Shown: positions 7,684-15,515 of the stretch, one piece after another
Layout: every line of letters starts with the position of its first letter
How positions within the stretch are numbered: the first letter of the stretch is position 1
NCBI GenBank assembly: GCA_964529035.1
Contig: CAZGUG010000037.1
Location: forward strand, 1 to 20,523
Direction: 5' to 3'
Length of the DNA: 20,523 nt
Source: CAZGUG01 sp964529035
GTDB lineage: Bacteria; Bacillota; Clostridia; Ch29
Translations under genes and position numbers: made by a program
Notes under the pieces: model-generated
Seen by the model: only the letters and a program-made list of their open reading frames with translations
What the model was told of the DNA's origin: nothing
Database searches by the model: none

Positions 7684-8976
7684 ATGATAGAAACAAAAAT
7701 CAGGGACCTGAAAAATCACGAAGGCAGAGAAGTATTGATAAGGGGATGGCTTTTCAACAAAAGGTCAAGCGGAAAGATTGCGTTTTTGCAGCTGAGGGAC
7801 GGGACAGGCTTTGTCCAGGGAGTGGCGGTTAAAAATGAACTGCCGGAGGAAGTATTTGAGTTGTGTAAGGAAATCTCACAGGAATCATCTATAGAAGTAA
7901 CGGGAATGGTAAGAAGTGATGAAAGGGCTCCCAGTGGTTATGAAATCTCGGTAACCAATGTTAAAGTTGTATCCCCGTCGGATGAGTATCCGATCACCAA
8001 GAAAGAGCACGGTATAGAATTCCTGATGGACCTGCGGCACCTGTGGATGAGACATCCCAGGCAGCATGCAATCCTTACCATAAGGGCCGGTATCAACAGG
8101 GCCATCCGGGAGTTTTTGGACCGGGAAGGTTTTATCCTGGTGGAGCCGCCAATAATCACCGCTAACAGCTGTGAAGGCACAACAAACCTGTTTGAACTGG
8201 ATTACTTTGACCAAAAGGCATACCTGACACAGACGGGGCAGCTATATAATGAAGCAGCCGCCCTGGCCTTCGGGAAGGTATACAGTTTCGGACCCACTTT
8301 CCGGGCTGAAAAATCTAAAACAAGAAGGCATCTCAATGAATTCTGGATGATAGAACCCGAGATGGCGTATTTCGACCATCAGGATAACATGAAATTACAG
8401 GAACGGATGATAGAATACATTGTAGGTACGGTTCTTGAGAGACACAAAACCGAACTTAAAACTCTGAAGAGGGATACAGGCAGGTTGGAAATGGTAAAGG
8501 CTCCCTTCCCGAGAATTACATATGACGATGCGGTTAAAATGCTTAAGAAAAACGGCCTTGACTTTGAATGGGGTGATGACTTCGGAGCGCCGGATGAAAC
8601 CTATATTGCAGAGCAGTTTGACAGGCCGGTATTCGTCGAGAAATTCCCCTCAAGGATTAAGGCATTTTACATGGAGCCTGACCCGGAGAACAATGAACTG
8701 ATACTGGGCGCGGATTTGCTCGCTCCCGAGGGTTATGGCGAAATAATAGGAGGAAGCCAGCGAATCCATGATTATGACCTTCTTAATAAAAAGATTGGGG
8801 AAGAAGGACTGCCCATCGAGGACTACCAGTGGTACCTGGACCTGAGAAGGTTTGGAAGCGTACCCCATTCAGGGTTTGGTCTGGGGCTGGAGAGAACCGT
8901 TGCCTGGGTCTGCGGGATTGATCATATCAGGGAAACAATACCCTTTGCAAGAACGCTAAACAGGATTACGCCGTAA
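7684..8976 (+). CDS. asnS: Asparaginyl-tRNA synthetase
   Basis: AsnRS is a class IIb synthetase that charges tRNA-Asn. The 430-residue protein has an N-terminal OB-fold anticodon-binding domain (about 1-100, with VLIRGWLFNKRSSGKIAFLQLRDG in two parts), motif 2 with R207 in FRAEKSKTRRHL, and motif 3 GLGLER at 399-404. The RRHLNEFWMIEPEM stretch and the absence of the bacterial AspRS insertion domain favour AsnRS over AspRS. I chose ATG 7684 since AAAGGAGGG lies just upstream. There is no room for a T-box leader in the 62-bp gap to the PHP gene, so direct tRNA-sensing control of this gene is unlikely. Confidence 0.95.
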   Translation: MIETKIRDLKNHEGREVLIRGWLFNKRSSGKIAFLQLRDGTGFVQGVAVKNELPEEVFELCKEISQESSIEVTGMVRSDERAPSGYEISVTNVKVVSPSDEYPITKKEHGIEFLMDLRHLWMRHPRQHAILTIRAGINRAIREFLDREGFILVEPPIITANSCEGTTNLFELDYFDQKAYLTQTGQLYNEAAALAFGKVYSFGPTFRAEKSKTRRHLNEFWMIEPEMAYFDHQDNMKLQERMIEYIVGTVLERHKTELKTLKRDTGRLEMVKAPFPRITYDDAVKMLKKNGLDFEWGDDFGAPDETYIAEQFDRPVFVEKFPSRIKAFYMEPDPENNELILGADLLAPEGYGEIIGGSQRIHDYDLLNKKIGEEGLPIEDYQWYLDLRRFGSVPHSGFGLGLERTVAWVCGIDHIRETIPFARTLNRITP

Positions 8977-9010
8977 AGTTTAATATTATTAAATATATGC
9001 TGCATATGAA

Positions 9011-9064
9011 AACCACATTGATGTATCAAAGTCTTGACAGTGGTATATTAATGTGGTTATTTTT
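9011..9064 (+). terminator. Probable terminator after asnS
   Basis: AACCACATTGAT (9011-9022) pairs with ATTAATGTGGTT (9047-9058), 12 bp with one G-U pair, and ATTTTTG follows. The 24-base loop is long for a classical terminator. Confidence 0.5.
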
Positions 9065-9136
9065 GTAGATGCAATAAATTTATTTGTTATTTTTTTTAGT
9101 AATACAAAAATTTTAGAAGGATTTTTGCATTTTGAT

Positions 9137-9185
9137 ACGAATATATATTTAGTAAATCACAATATAAAACGAATCATATTTAGTA
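9137..9185. repeat. Imperfect direct repeat upstream of the oxidoreductase operon
   Basis: ACGAATATATATTTAGTA (9137-9154) and ACGAATCATATTTAGTA (9169-9185) start 32 bp apart, about three helical turns. They lie 20-70 bp before the first gene of the operon. TGATAC (9133-9138) and GTATCA (9183-9188) frame the pair as an inverted repeat. Tandem activator or repressor sites are plausible; no regulator gene is nearby. Confidence 0.5.
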
Positions 9186-9207
9186 TCATAGGACAGGAGG
9201 TATGGAA

Positions 9208-9513
9208 ATGCGAATAGAGAACCATCCCATTCTCACCTTTAAGAAGGGCAGGAAAGTAAAGTTTACCTACAACGGAAAGGAGATTGAAGGGTACGAAGGC
9301 GAGCCGATAGCAGCAGCACTTCATGCCCAGGGGGTTAAGGTGCTCGGCTACAGTAACGTACACAAGAGACCCAGGGGGTTTTACTGTGCAATCGGCAACT
9401 GTTCATCCTGTTTAATGGTGGTCAACGGTAAACCCAACGTAAGGACCTGCGTTGAAAAGCTGAAAGAGGGCACAGTTGTGGAAACACAAAAAGGGAAAGG
9501 TGATTTAATATGA
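9208..9513 (+). CDS. HcnA-like [2Fe-2S] ferredoxin-type subunit
   Basis: This 101-residue protein has the plant-type ferredoxin [2Fe-2S] motif: C60, C65 and C68 (CxxxxCxxC) with C81 as fourth ligand. The surrounding YEGEPIAAALHAQGVKVLGYS and KRPRGFYC stretches are typical of HcnA and of the N-terminal domain of sarcosine oxidase alpha, where the cluster passes electrons from an amino acid-oxidising flavoprotein. I chose ATG 9208 because AGGAGG (9195-9200) is seven bases away; the ATG at 9202 is only one base from it. Its stop overlaps the next start as ATGA. It opens a seven-gene operon. It most likely acts as a cytoplasmic electron-transfer subunit of the flavoprotein complex encoded downstream. 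Confidence 0.88.
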   Translation: MRIENHPILTFKKGRKVKFTYNGKEIEGYEGEPIAAALHAQGVKVLGYSNVHKRPRGFYCAIGNCSSCLMVVNGKPNVRTCVEKLKEGTVVETQKGKGDLI

Positions 9514-10589
9514 TAAAGACAGAGATTGCCGTTATTGGAGGGGGTCCGGCAGGAATCTGCGCTGCCATTAATGCTGCGTCGTCCGGAGCGGAGGTAATAC
9601 TTCTTGACCGCGACAGTCATCTTGGAGGTCAGCTTATTAAACAGACACACATGTTTTTCGGTTCACAAAAACAGCATGCATCAAAAAGGGGAATCGATAT
9701 ACCGTATATATTAAATGCCGAACTGGAAAAGTATTCGGACAAAATAAAAGTCATGCTAGATGCAACTGTTATAGGCCTGTATGAGGACGGGGTGCTGACG
9801 GTTGAACAAGGAGGGAAATACATAAAAATAAAACCCGAAGCAATTATTGTTGCCACAGGCGCTTCAGAGAAATTCCCCGCTTTTCCGAACAACGACCTGC
9901 CCGGCATTTACGGTGCGGGAGCAGTCCAGACACTCATGAACGTATACGGAGTTGCGCCGGGGAACAGCGTATTCATGGTAGGTGCCGGCAATATAGGGCT
10001 CATTGTCAGCTATCAACTACTGCAGGCCGGTATAAAGGTTAAGGGCGTAATATGCAGAAGCCCCAAATACGGCGGATACGCGGTGCATGCTTCAAAACTG
10101 CGAAGAATGGGAGTTCCCATTATGCCTCAGCATCGTGTTATATATGCCCACGGCAAGGAAAAATTAGAAAAAATTACATTGATAAAGCTGGATGAAAACA
10201 AAAGAGAGATTCCGGGAACGGAATTCGATATCGAGACGGATGTGCTTTGTATTTCCACGGGGCTTACACCGCTTGGGGAACTGCTGTGGCAAATAGGATG
10301 TGAAATGAAATACGTGCCCGAGCTCAGCGGACATGTCCCTGTAAGAAACAGGGAACTGGAAACCAGTGTTCCGGGTATTTTTGTGGCAGGTGACGTTGCG
10401 GGTATCGAGGAAGCAAGCAGCGCCATGGTTGAGGGAAGGCTCGCCGGACTGTGCTGCGCAAAGAAACTAGGGTTTAAAAATAAGGACTTCGACGCCCTGA
10501 AAGAGGATTATACAAAACAACTGCATGATTTGAGGTCGGGCCCTGTGGGCGAAACCATTCGAAGGGGCCTTGTAAAGATAGAAGGATAA
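9510..10589 (+). CDS. HcnB-like FAD/NAD(P)-dependent oxidoreductase
   Basis: This 359-residue flavoprotein has two Rossmann folds: an FAD site GGGPAG near 10-15 with a following LLDRDSHLGGQ, an ATGASE loop at 115-120, and a second GxGxxG (G158, G160, G163) for NAD(P) or a second nucleotide. A C-terminal GDVAG motif closes the FAD domain. It matches the HcnB/opine oxidase A/alpha-subunit type of dye-linked amino acid dehydrogenases. HcnB proteins often end in a BFD [2Fe-2S] domain; here that domain is missing and is encoded by the next gene. The start overlaps the previous stop by four bases and the next gene follows after 13 bp. In homologous complexes this subunit passes electrons between the substrate flavoprotein and an external carrier. 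Confidence 0.88.
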   Translation: MIKTEIAVIGGGPAGICAAINAASSGAEVILLDRDSHLGGQLIKQTHMFFGSQKQHASKRGIDIPYILNAELEKYSDKIKVMLDATVIGLYEDGVLTVEQGGKYIKIKPEAIIVATGASEKFPAFPNNDLPGIYGAGAVQTLMNVYGVAPGNSVFMVGAGNIGLIVSYQLLQAGIKVKGVICRSPKYGGYAVHASKLRRMGVPIMPQHRVIYAHGKEKLEKITLIKLDENKREIPGTEFDIETDVLCISTGLTPLGELLWQIGCEMKYVPELSGHVPVRNRELETSVPGIFVAGDVAGIEEASSAMVEGRLAGLCCAKKLGFKNKDFDALKEDYTKQLHDLRSGPVGETIRRGLVKIEG

Positions 10590-10602
10590 GGAGGGTGAAA
10601 TA

Positions 10603-11367
10603 ATGCTGAAGAGTACAGGTATTGCCACAAAGGAAGACCTTGAAAAGGTAATCCCACCAAAGGAAAGGCTGGCAAGGGGTCCTGTGGCAATAATAGAATG
10701 CTTTGAAAGAATACCGTGTAATCCGTGCTATACATCCTGTAAACGGGGTGCCATTAAGGAATTCGAAGATATAAACGACTGTCCTAAGCTGGATTATGAT
10801 ATATGTAACGGCTGCGGTGTATGTATATCCAACTGTCCCGGACTTGCCATATTCGTGGTTGACGAGACCTATTCCGAATCCGAAGCGCTGATAAAATTGC
10901 CCTATGAATTTGTTCCGCTGCCCAAGGAGGGCGACTTTATAACAGGACTTGACAGGGCCGGCAAACCCGCATGCAGGGCAAAGGTAATAAGGGTTCAAAA
11001 CAGCAGGGCACAGGACAGAACGCCGGTAGTATCACTGGCGGTACCCAGGGAATTTTCGATGGTGGTAAGAAGTATGAGCCTTGACGACTATTACAGTGAC
11101 AATACGATTGTTTGCCGCTGTGAAGAGGTTACGCTGGGAGAGATAAGGGAATATATACGCAAGGGCTATACTACGGTTGACCAGATAAAAAGGATAAGCA
11201 GATGCGGAATGGGCCCGTGCCAGGGAAGGACCTGTACTCCGCTTATCATGCAGGAGATCTCAAGGGCTACGGGGCAGAGTATTGCCGATTTGAAAACGCC
11301 TACCTACAGGCCGCCCACTGTTCCGATAAAACTAGGTCAGCTTACCGGAGGTGAAAATGATGAATAA
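10603..11367 (+). CDS. [4Fe-4S] plus BFD [2Fe-2S] electron-transfer protein
   Basis: This 254-residue protein joins two iron-sulfur parts. The N-terminal part has eight cysteines: C39, C42, C46 and C60, then C68, C71, C74 and C78 in CxxCxxCxxxCP, enough for two [4Fe-4S] clusters. The C-terminal part is a BFD-like domain with C171-x-C173 and C201-x4-C206 (CRCEEVTLGEI and CGMGPCQ), which holds a [2Fe-2S] cluster in bacterioferritin-associated ferredoxin and in HcnB or NirB proteins. The module seems to be a detached and extended HcnB tail. AGGAGGGTG precedes ATG 10603. The last eight bases overlap the next gene, so stoichiometric production is likely. No flavin or catalytic motif is seen; the role is electron transfer. 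Confidence 0.87.
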   Translation: MLKSTGIATKEDLEKVIPPKERLARGPVAIIECFERIPCNPCYTSCKRGAIKEFEDINDCPKLDYDICNGCGVCISNCPGLAIFVVDETYSESEALIKLPYEFVPLPKEGDFITGLDRAGKPACRAKVIRVQNSRAQDRTPVVSLAVPREFSMVVRSMSLDDYYSDNTIVCRCEEVTLGEIREYIRKGYTTVDQIKRISRCGMGPCQGRTCTPLIMQEISRATGQSIADLKTPTYRPPTVPIKLGQLTGGENDE

Positions 11368-12369
11368 AACTGCCGACGCAGTAATTATCGGCGGAGGAAT
11401 TTCAGGCTGTGCCATTGCATATAACCTGGCGAAAAAGGGTATGAAGGACATTGTAATAGTGGAAAAGGAATACCTGTGCAGCGGTGCCACCGGCAGATGC
11501 GGTGCGGGAGTACGTATGCAGTGGGGTACCGAAATGAACTGTAAGCTAGCCAAGTACAGTATAGAATTCTTTGAAACGGCGAACGAGGAGCTGGAATATG
11601 AGTATGATATAGAATTCAAGCAGGGCGGTTACCTCATAATTGCAGCCACCGAAAAGGAAGTAAACCAGTTCCGGAAAAACATAGCGCTTCAAAACAGCCT
11701 GGGCATTCCTTCGANNNNNNNNNNNNNNNNNNNNNNNNNNNNNNNNNNNNNNNNNNNNNNNNNNNNNNNNNNNNNNNNNNNNNNNNNNNNNNNNNNNNNN
11801 NNNNNNNNNNNNNNCCGGTGGTAGTAAACGCAGCCGGGGGATATTCACAGCTGATAGGGGAAATGGTGGGCGTGGAAATCCCCGTTTTCTCGGAAAGACA
11901 TCAGATACTGGTAACAGAGGCGGTTGCTCCGATGCAGGGGCCCATGTTCATGTCCTTTTCACAAAACATTTACTGCCAGCAGACGCCCCACGGCAGCTTC
12001 ATAATGGGCAGGGGAGACCCCAACGAACCGAGGGATTTGAGAATAACGTCCAGTTGGGATTTTCTCGAGGAAATGGCCAAAACCTGTATAAAGTTCCTGC
12101 CGCCGCTTAAGGACTTGAGAATGGTCCGGCAGTGGTCCGGGCTTTACAATATGTCCCCCGACCGCCAGCCCATATATGGTGCGGTTAAGGAAGTGGACGG
12201 GTTTTATCTGGCCAGTGGGTACAGCGGCCACGGGTTTATGTTCGGGCCGGTTACCGGTGTCGTCATAGCCGAGACAATACTTGCGGAAGAACCTACCATT
12301 CCGGTACACATGCTCGGAATCGACCGGTTTGAGAAGGGTGAACTGATACTGGAACCCTCGGTGGTTTAA
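11360..12369 (+). CDS. DAO-family FAD oxidoreductase (HcnC-like), interrupted by assembly gap
   Basis: This is the likely substrate-oxidising subunit of the complex. The N-terminal part (about 118 residues) has the FAD motif GGGISG at 11-16 and CSGATGRCGAGVRMQWG, typical of glycine/sarcosine/proline oxidase-type DAO proteins. After 100 Ns the frame resumes with VVNAAGGYS and ends with the DAO C-terminal signature around SGYSGHGFMFGPVTG. The two halves are in different frames across the placeholder, so the true missing length must be 2 modulo 3. By comparison with the family (about 380 residues) some 80 residues are probably missing. ATG 11360 follows GGAGGTG by six bases; ATG 11357 is an alternative. 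I would not call it a pseudogene. The substrate (an amine, imino acid or D-amino acid) cannot be fixed. Confidence 0.85.
11715..11814. other. Assembly gap of exactly 100 Ns
   Basis: The run is a conventional scaffold placeholder, so its length carries no information. It hides the middle of the DAO-type flavoprotein gene. Confidence 0.97.
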
Positions 12370-12433
12370 CGGCTTGATATGGTAAACAAAAGTTTCAAAT
12401 AAAATCACTATTAAGAAAGGGGGCAAATGCGCT

Positions 12434-12820
12434 TTGAAAATTGTAGCCACAAAACCTGAACTGTGTACCGGCTGCAGGGCGTGTGAGGAAGCTTGTTCAA
12501 AGGTACTGTTCAAGGATATCAATCCGGAGAAGTCCGCAATAAGGATTACTGAAAAAAAGGACGGAGGGTACGATATCAACGTATGCAATCAGTGCGGTGA
12601 GTGTATTGACATATGTCCTGTCCAGGCGATTTACAGGAACAAAAACGGCACGGTAATGATAGACAGGGACAAGTGCGTTCAGTGTTATGCATGTGTTGGT
12701 TTCTGTCCGTCCATGTCAATGAAATACCAAAAAGACATAATCGGACCGTTCAAATGTATTTCCTGTGGTGCTTGCACCAGGGCGTGCACTACTGGTGCAA
12801 TTTTCATGAAAGAAGTATAG
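12434..12820 (+). CDS. Ferredoxin-like protein with four [4Fe-4S] motifs, AOR partner
   Basis: This 128-residue protein has four complete CxxCxxCxxxC motifs: C11/14/17/21, C51/54/57/61, C81/84/87/91 and C108/111/114/118. It can hold up to four [4Fe-4S] clusters, like the HycB/HydN-type electron-transfer subunits and the small subunit of multi-subunit tungsten aldehyde oxidoreductases. The likely start is TTG 12434, ten bases after AAAGGGGG; an ATG at 12427 is in another frame. The AOR catalytic gene follows 19 bp downstream, so it most probably relays electrons from the pterin centre of that enzyme to ferredoxin or to the Fe-S/flavin subunits upstream. The 64-bp gap before it is the longest in the operon but contains no clear terminator. 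Confidence 0.9.
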   Translation: MKIVATKPELCTGCRACEEACSKVLFKDINPEKSAIRITEKKDGGYDINVCNQCGECIDICPVQAIYRNKNGTVMIDRDKCVQCYACVGFCPSMSMKYQKDIIGPFKCISCGACTRACTTGAIFMKEV

Positions 12821-12839
12821 AGCAAAGGAGGGATTGTAA

Positions 12840-15017
12840 ATGGCATGTAAAAATACCGGCATAATTAATGCTGCCGAACTTAAAAAGAAGCATAAAAAGC
12901 TAACCGAATTCGGCTTTGAAGTGAAGGAAATAAACAGGGGGTATGCCGACAGGTCCCTTTATATAGATCTGTCAAACAATGAAATAAAGGTAAAGCCCAT
13001 AGACGGGGAAATGAAAAACAAGTTTACCGGAGGCAGGGGATACGGAATGAAGTATCTATGGGATGCGGTAAACCCCGACACCCGTTGGGACAGCCCCGAG
13101 AACGAAATAATAATTGCCCAGGGGCCGATAGGGGGTATAACCCAGTACCCGGGAGCGGGCAAATCCTATGTGGTAACGATATCGCCCCTAACCGACCTGC
13201 CGGTGGACAGCAATGTAGGCGGTTATTTCGGGCCCCTTTGTAAATTCTGTGGCTTCGATGCCCTTGAAATACAGGGTAAAGCCAAAAAAGATGTAATAGT
13301 GTTTATAGACGGCGACAGTGGAATGGTGACGATAGAAGAAGCACCCGGGGAATGCGTAAACAGCCATATACTTGCCGAAACCTTAACCGAGATGTATGCA
13401 GATTCCGAGGAGGACAAAAGAAACGTTTCGGTTGTTTCCGCGGGTGAAGGGTCGGAGCATACCAGGATTGGCATACTTAACTTTTCATATTACGACCTGC
13501 GAAGAAAAAAATGTAAGCTGAAGCAGGCGGGTAGGGGAGGAATAGGGACCGTTTTAAGGGACAAAAAGGTTAAGGCCTTGGTTGTTAAAAAATCCGGTGT
13601 AAAGGGTGATTCCAACAATCCGGCAGACCTTGACACGATAATAAAGCACGGCATAAAGCTGCATAAGGAGATATACGACAACGACGACAAGCAGTGCAGA
13701 ATGAGGGTACACGGAACCACCCAGCTGGTGGACGCCATGAACGCCCACGACCTGCTGCCTGTTAATAATTTCCAATACGGGGAGCATCCAGAGGCACCCA
13801 GGATAGGAAAGGAAAGCTTTGAAAAGATGTTTGATTTGGGCAAGCCCGACGGATGCTGGTACGGCTGTACACTGGCCTGTGCCCATGCCCTGCAGGACTT
13901 TGAGATAAAGACCGGTCCCTATAAGGGGCAAAAGGTGTTTACCGACGGCCCCGAATATGAAACCCTTGCTGGCGTTGGCTCCAACTGCGGCATATTCGAT
14001 CCCGAAGCCGTTACAGAGGCCAACTTCTACTGTGACACCTACGGAATTGATACCATTTCCTTCGGTACGCTGTGTGCCTTTGTAATGGAATGCTATGACA
14101 GGGGCATAATAAACAAGGAAATAACCGGGGGACTAGAGCTTAATTTCGGCAACTGGGAAGCCCAGATGGAGCTTATGCACCAGATGGCCAGGGGAGAAGG
14201 TTTCGGCGTTGTGGCCGGTCAGGGCGTACACAGAATGAAAAAACTGTTTGCTGAAAAATATGGTGCCGACAAGGACTTCCTCAATGATATCGGGATGGAG
14301 ATGAAGGGTCTCGAGTTTTCGGAGTACGTCTCCAAAGAATCCCTGGCACAGCAGGGCGGCTACGGAACAGCCAACAAGGGTCCGCAGCACGATGAAAACT
14401 GGCTTATATTCATGGACATGATAAGGAATCAGATGCCCACCTTTAAGGATAAGGCGGAAGCTCTGTATTATTACCCGCTTTTCAGAACCTGGTTCAGCAT
14501 AGTGGGCCTGTGCAAGCTGCCCTGGAACGATATTATGCCGGCGGACAACCATTTGACGGATGAGCCGGCAAAAGTTCCGGAGCACGTAGACAACTATGTG
14601 GCTCTTTACAAGGCTGTAACCGGCAGAGATTTTTCCAGGGAGGAAATGCTGCGACAGTCAGAAAGAGTCTATAACCTGCAAAAAGTATTCTGCCTTAAAA
14701 TGGGCAAGGGCCTGAGGGAATACGATTATCCGCCCTACAGGGCTGTAGGACCGGTTACGGTGGAGGAATATAAGTCCCGCCGGGAGCGTTATGACAAGCA
14801 GCTCAAAGAGCATGTGGGAATTGACCCGGAAGGAATGTCGGTGGAGGATAAAATTAAGGCCCTAAGGGAATACAGGGAAGACAGATACCAGACCCTGCTG
14901 GATGCCGTTTATAAAAGACGGGGCTGGACAGAAAATGCCATACCTACCGTAGAAAAACTGGAGGAACTGGGCATAGCATACCCGGACGTTGTTGAAGTGG
15001 TTAGAAAACATCTATAA
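12840..15017 (+). CDS. Aldehyde ferredoxin oxidoreductase family protein (W/Mo-pterin)
   Basis: AOR-family enzymes oxidise aldehydes to carboxylic acids with a tungsten (or molybdenum) bis-pterin centre and a [4Fe-4S] cluster. The 725-residue protein has the N-terminal family fold with FTGGRGYGMKYLW, AQGPIGG, GGYFGPLCKFCGFDALEIQGKA and GRGGIGTVLRDKKVKA, which line the pterin. The cluster ligands appear as C339, C343 and C347 in CWYGCTLAC, with C558 (GLCKLPW) as the fourth. The spacing is C-x3-C-x3-C, not the C-x2-C-x3-C of Pyrococcus AOR. The protein is about 100 residues longer than classical AOR, the excess falling mainly in the C-terminal half, yet it keeps the usual RRGWTENAIPTVEKLEELG ending. 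ATG 12840 follows AAAGGAGGG. The Fe-S partner gene precedes it and a sulfur carrier gene follows. Substrate unknown. Confidence 0.92.
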   Translation: MACKNTGIINAAELKKKHKKLTEFGFEVKEINRGYADRSLYIDLSNNEIKVKPIDGEMKNKFTGGRGYGMKYLWDAVNPDTRWDSPENEIIIAQGPIGGITQYPGAGKSYVVTISPLTDLPVDSNVGGYFGPLCKFCGFDALEIQGKAKKDVIVFIDGDSGMVTIEEAPGECVNSHILAETLTEMYADSEEDKRNVSVVSAGEGSEHTRIGILNFSYYDLRRKKCKLKQAGRGGIGTVLRDKKVKALVVKKSGVKGDSNNPADLDTIIKHGIKLHKEIYDNDDKQCRMRVHGTTQLVDAMNAHDLLPVNNFQYGEHPEAPRIGKESFEKMFDLGKPDGCWYGCTLACAHALQDFEIKTGPYKGQKVFTDGPEYETLAGVGSNCGIFDPEAVTEANFYCDTYGIDTISFGTLCAFVMECYDRGIINKEITGGLELNFGNWEAQMELMHQMARGEGFGVVAGQGVHRMKKLFAEKYGADKDFLNDIGMEMKGLEFSEYVSKESLAQQGGYGTANKGPQHDENWLIFMDMIRNQMPTFKDKAEALYYYPLFRTWFSIVGLCKLPWNDIMPADNHLTDEPAKVPEHVDNYVALYKAVTGRDFSREEMLRQSERVYNLQKVFCLKMGKGLREYDYPPYRAVGPVTVEEYKSRRERYDKQLKEHVGIDPEGMSVEDKIKALREYREDRYQTLLDAVYKRRGWTENAIPTVEKLEELGIAYPDVVEVVRKHL

Positions 15018-15041
15018 TAATACCTGTTTTGTGGAGGTAAT

Positions 15042-15248
15042 ATGGTTAAAGTAAATGGAGAAAAAATGGAATGGCATGGGGGTATGACTGTTGAAGACGC
15101 AATAAAATTTGCAGACTACCCCGAATACAACTATCCGATACTTGTAGTCACCGTTAACGGTGAGCATGTAAAAAACGACATGTTCAAAAATACTCCCATT
15201 GCCGACGGTGATGAAATAAAAATAATGCAGCCGCTGGCAGGAGGATGA
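15042..15248 (+). CDS. MoaD/ThiS-like sulfur carrier protein
   Basis: This 68-residue beta-grasp protein ends in LAGG, the C-terminal Gly-Gly that is thiocarboxylated in MoaD and ThiS. Other family marks are VKVNGEKMEW at the start, TVEDAI in the helix, VVTVNGEHV and ADGDEIKIMQPLAGG at the end. ATG 15042 follows TGGAGGT. As the last gene after an AOR-family enzyme, it most likely supplies the dithiolene sulfur of the pterin cofactor; MoaD-like genes are a frequent companion of AOR genes. A ThiS role in thiamine synthesis is less likely since no thi genes are near. The sulfur-activating MoeB/ThiF partner is not in the window. Confidence 0.88.
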   Translation: MVKVNGEKMEWHGGMTVEDAIKFADYPEYNYPILVVTVNGEHVKNDMFKNTPIADGDEIKIMQPLAGG

Positions 15249-15296
15249 GAGTAAAACCCGGCGTTTTTCCATAAACGCCGGGTTTTACTCTTTATG
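15248..15296. terminator. Strong terminator closing the AOR operon
   Basis: A perfect 18-bp stem (15249-15266 with 15273-15290) plus one flanking A-T pair encloses the loop TTCCAT. It contains the GC-rich core CCCGGCG and ends in ACTCTTT. It overlaps the stop codon of the sulfur carrier gene. The T-run on the + strand is short, but the stem is very stable. Confidence 0.88.
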
Positions 15297-15318
15297 TAAT
15301 GCTAATTTACCCATATTT

Positions 15319-15429
15319 GGTTTTTAGGGCCCTGTGAGGCTCCTGGAGCGATATTTTATCGGTTTCGTACCCCAAATATCTGTTATCAGAAAATATTGCC
15401 TTAAAACGCCTTACAGGGCCCTGGTTTTT
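15319..15429. mobile_element. MITE-like element with 15-bp terminal inverted repeats and 7-bp duplication
   Basis: AGGGCCCTGTGAGGC (15326-15340) and GCCTTACAGGGCCCT (15408-15422) are inverted repeats with one G-U-type mismatch. GGTTTTT occurs directly outside both ends (15319-15325 and 15423-15429), as expected of a target-site duplication. The 97-bp core has no ORF but has inner inverted repeats, for example GATATTT (15350-15356) with AAATATC (15374-15380). A structured RNA is the main alternative. No transposase with such ends is in the window. Confidence 0.6.
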
Positions 15430-15515
15430 CTATGTCTGCAAAAAAAATGCTTTCCACATATATTTTACAATGTGTATTCTAAATGGAGCTACAAAAACTA
15501 AAAGATACGAAATAA

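Noticed and set aside
9202..9207. ATG 9202 as start of the HcnA-like gene
   Set aside because: Only one base from the AGGAGG site; ATG 9208 has the right spacing.
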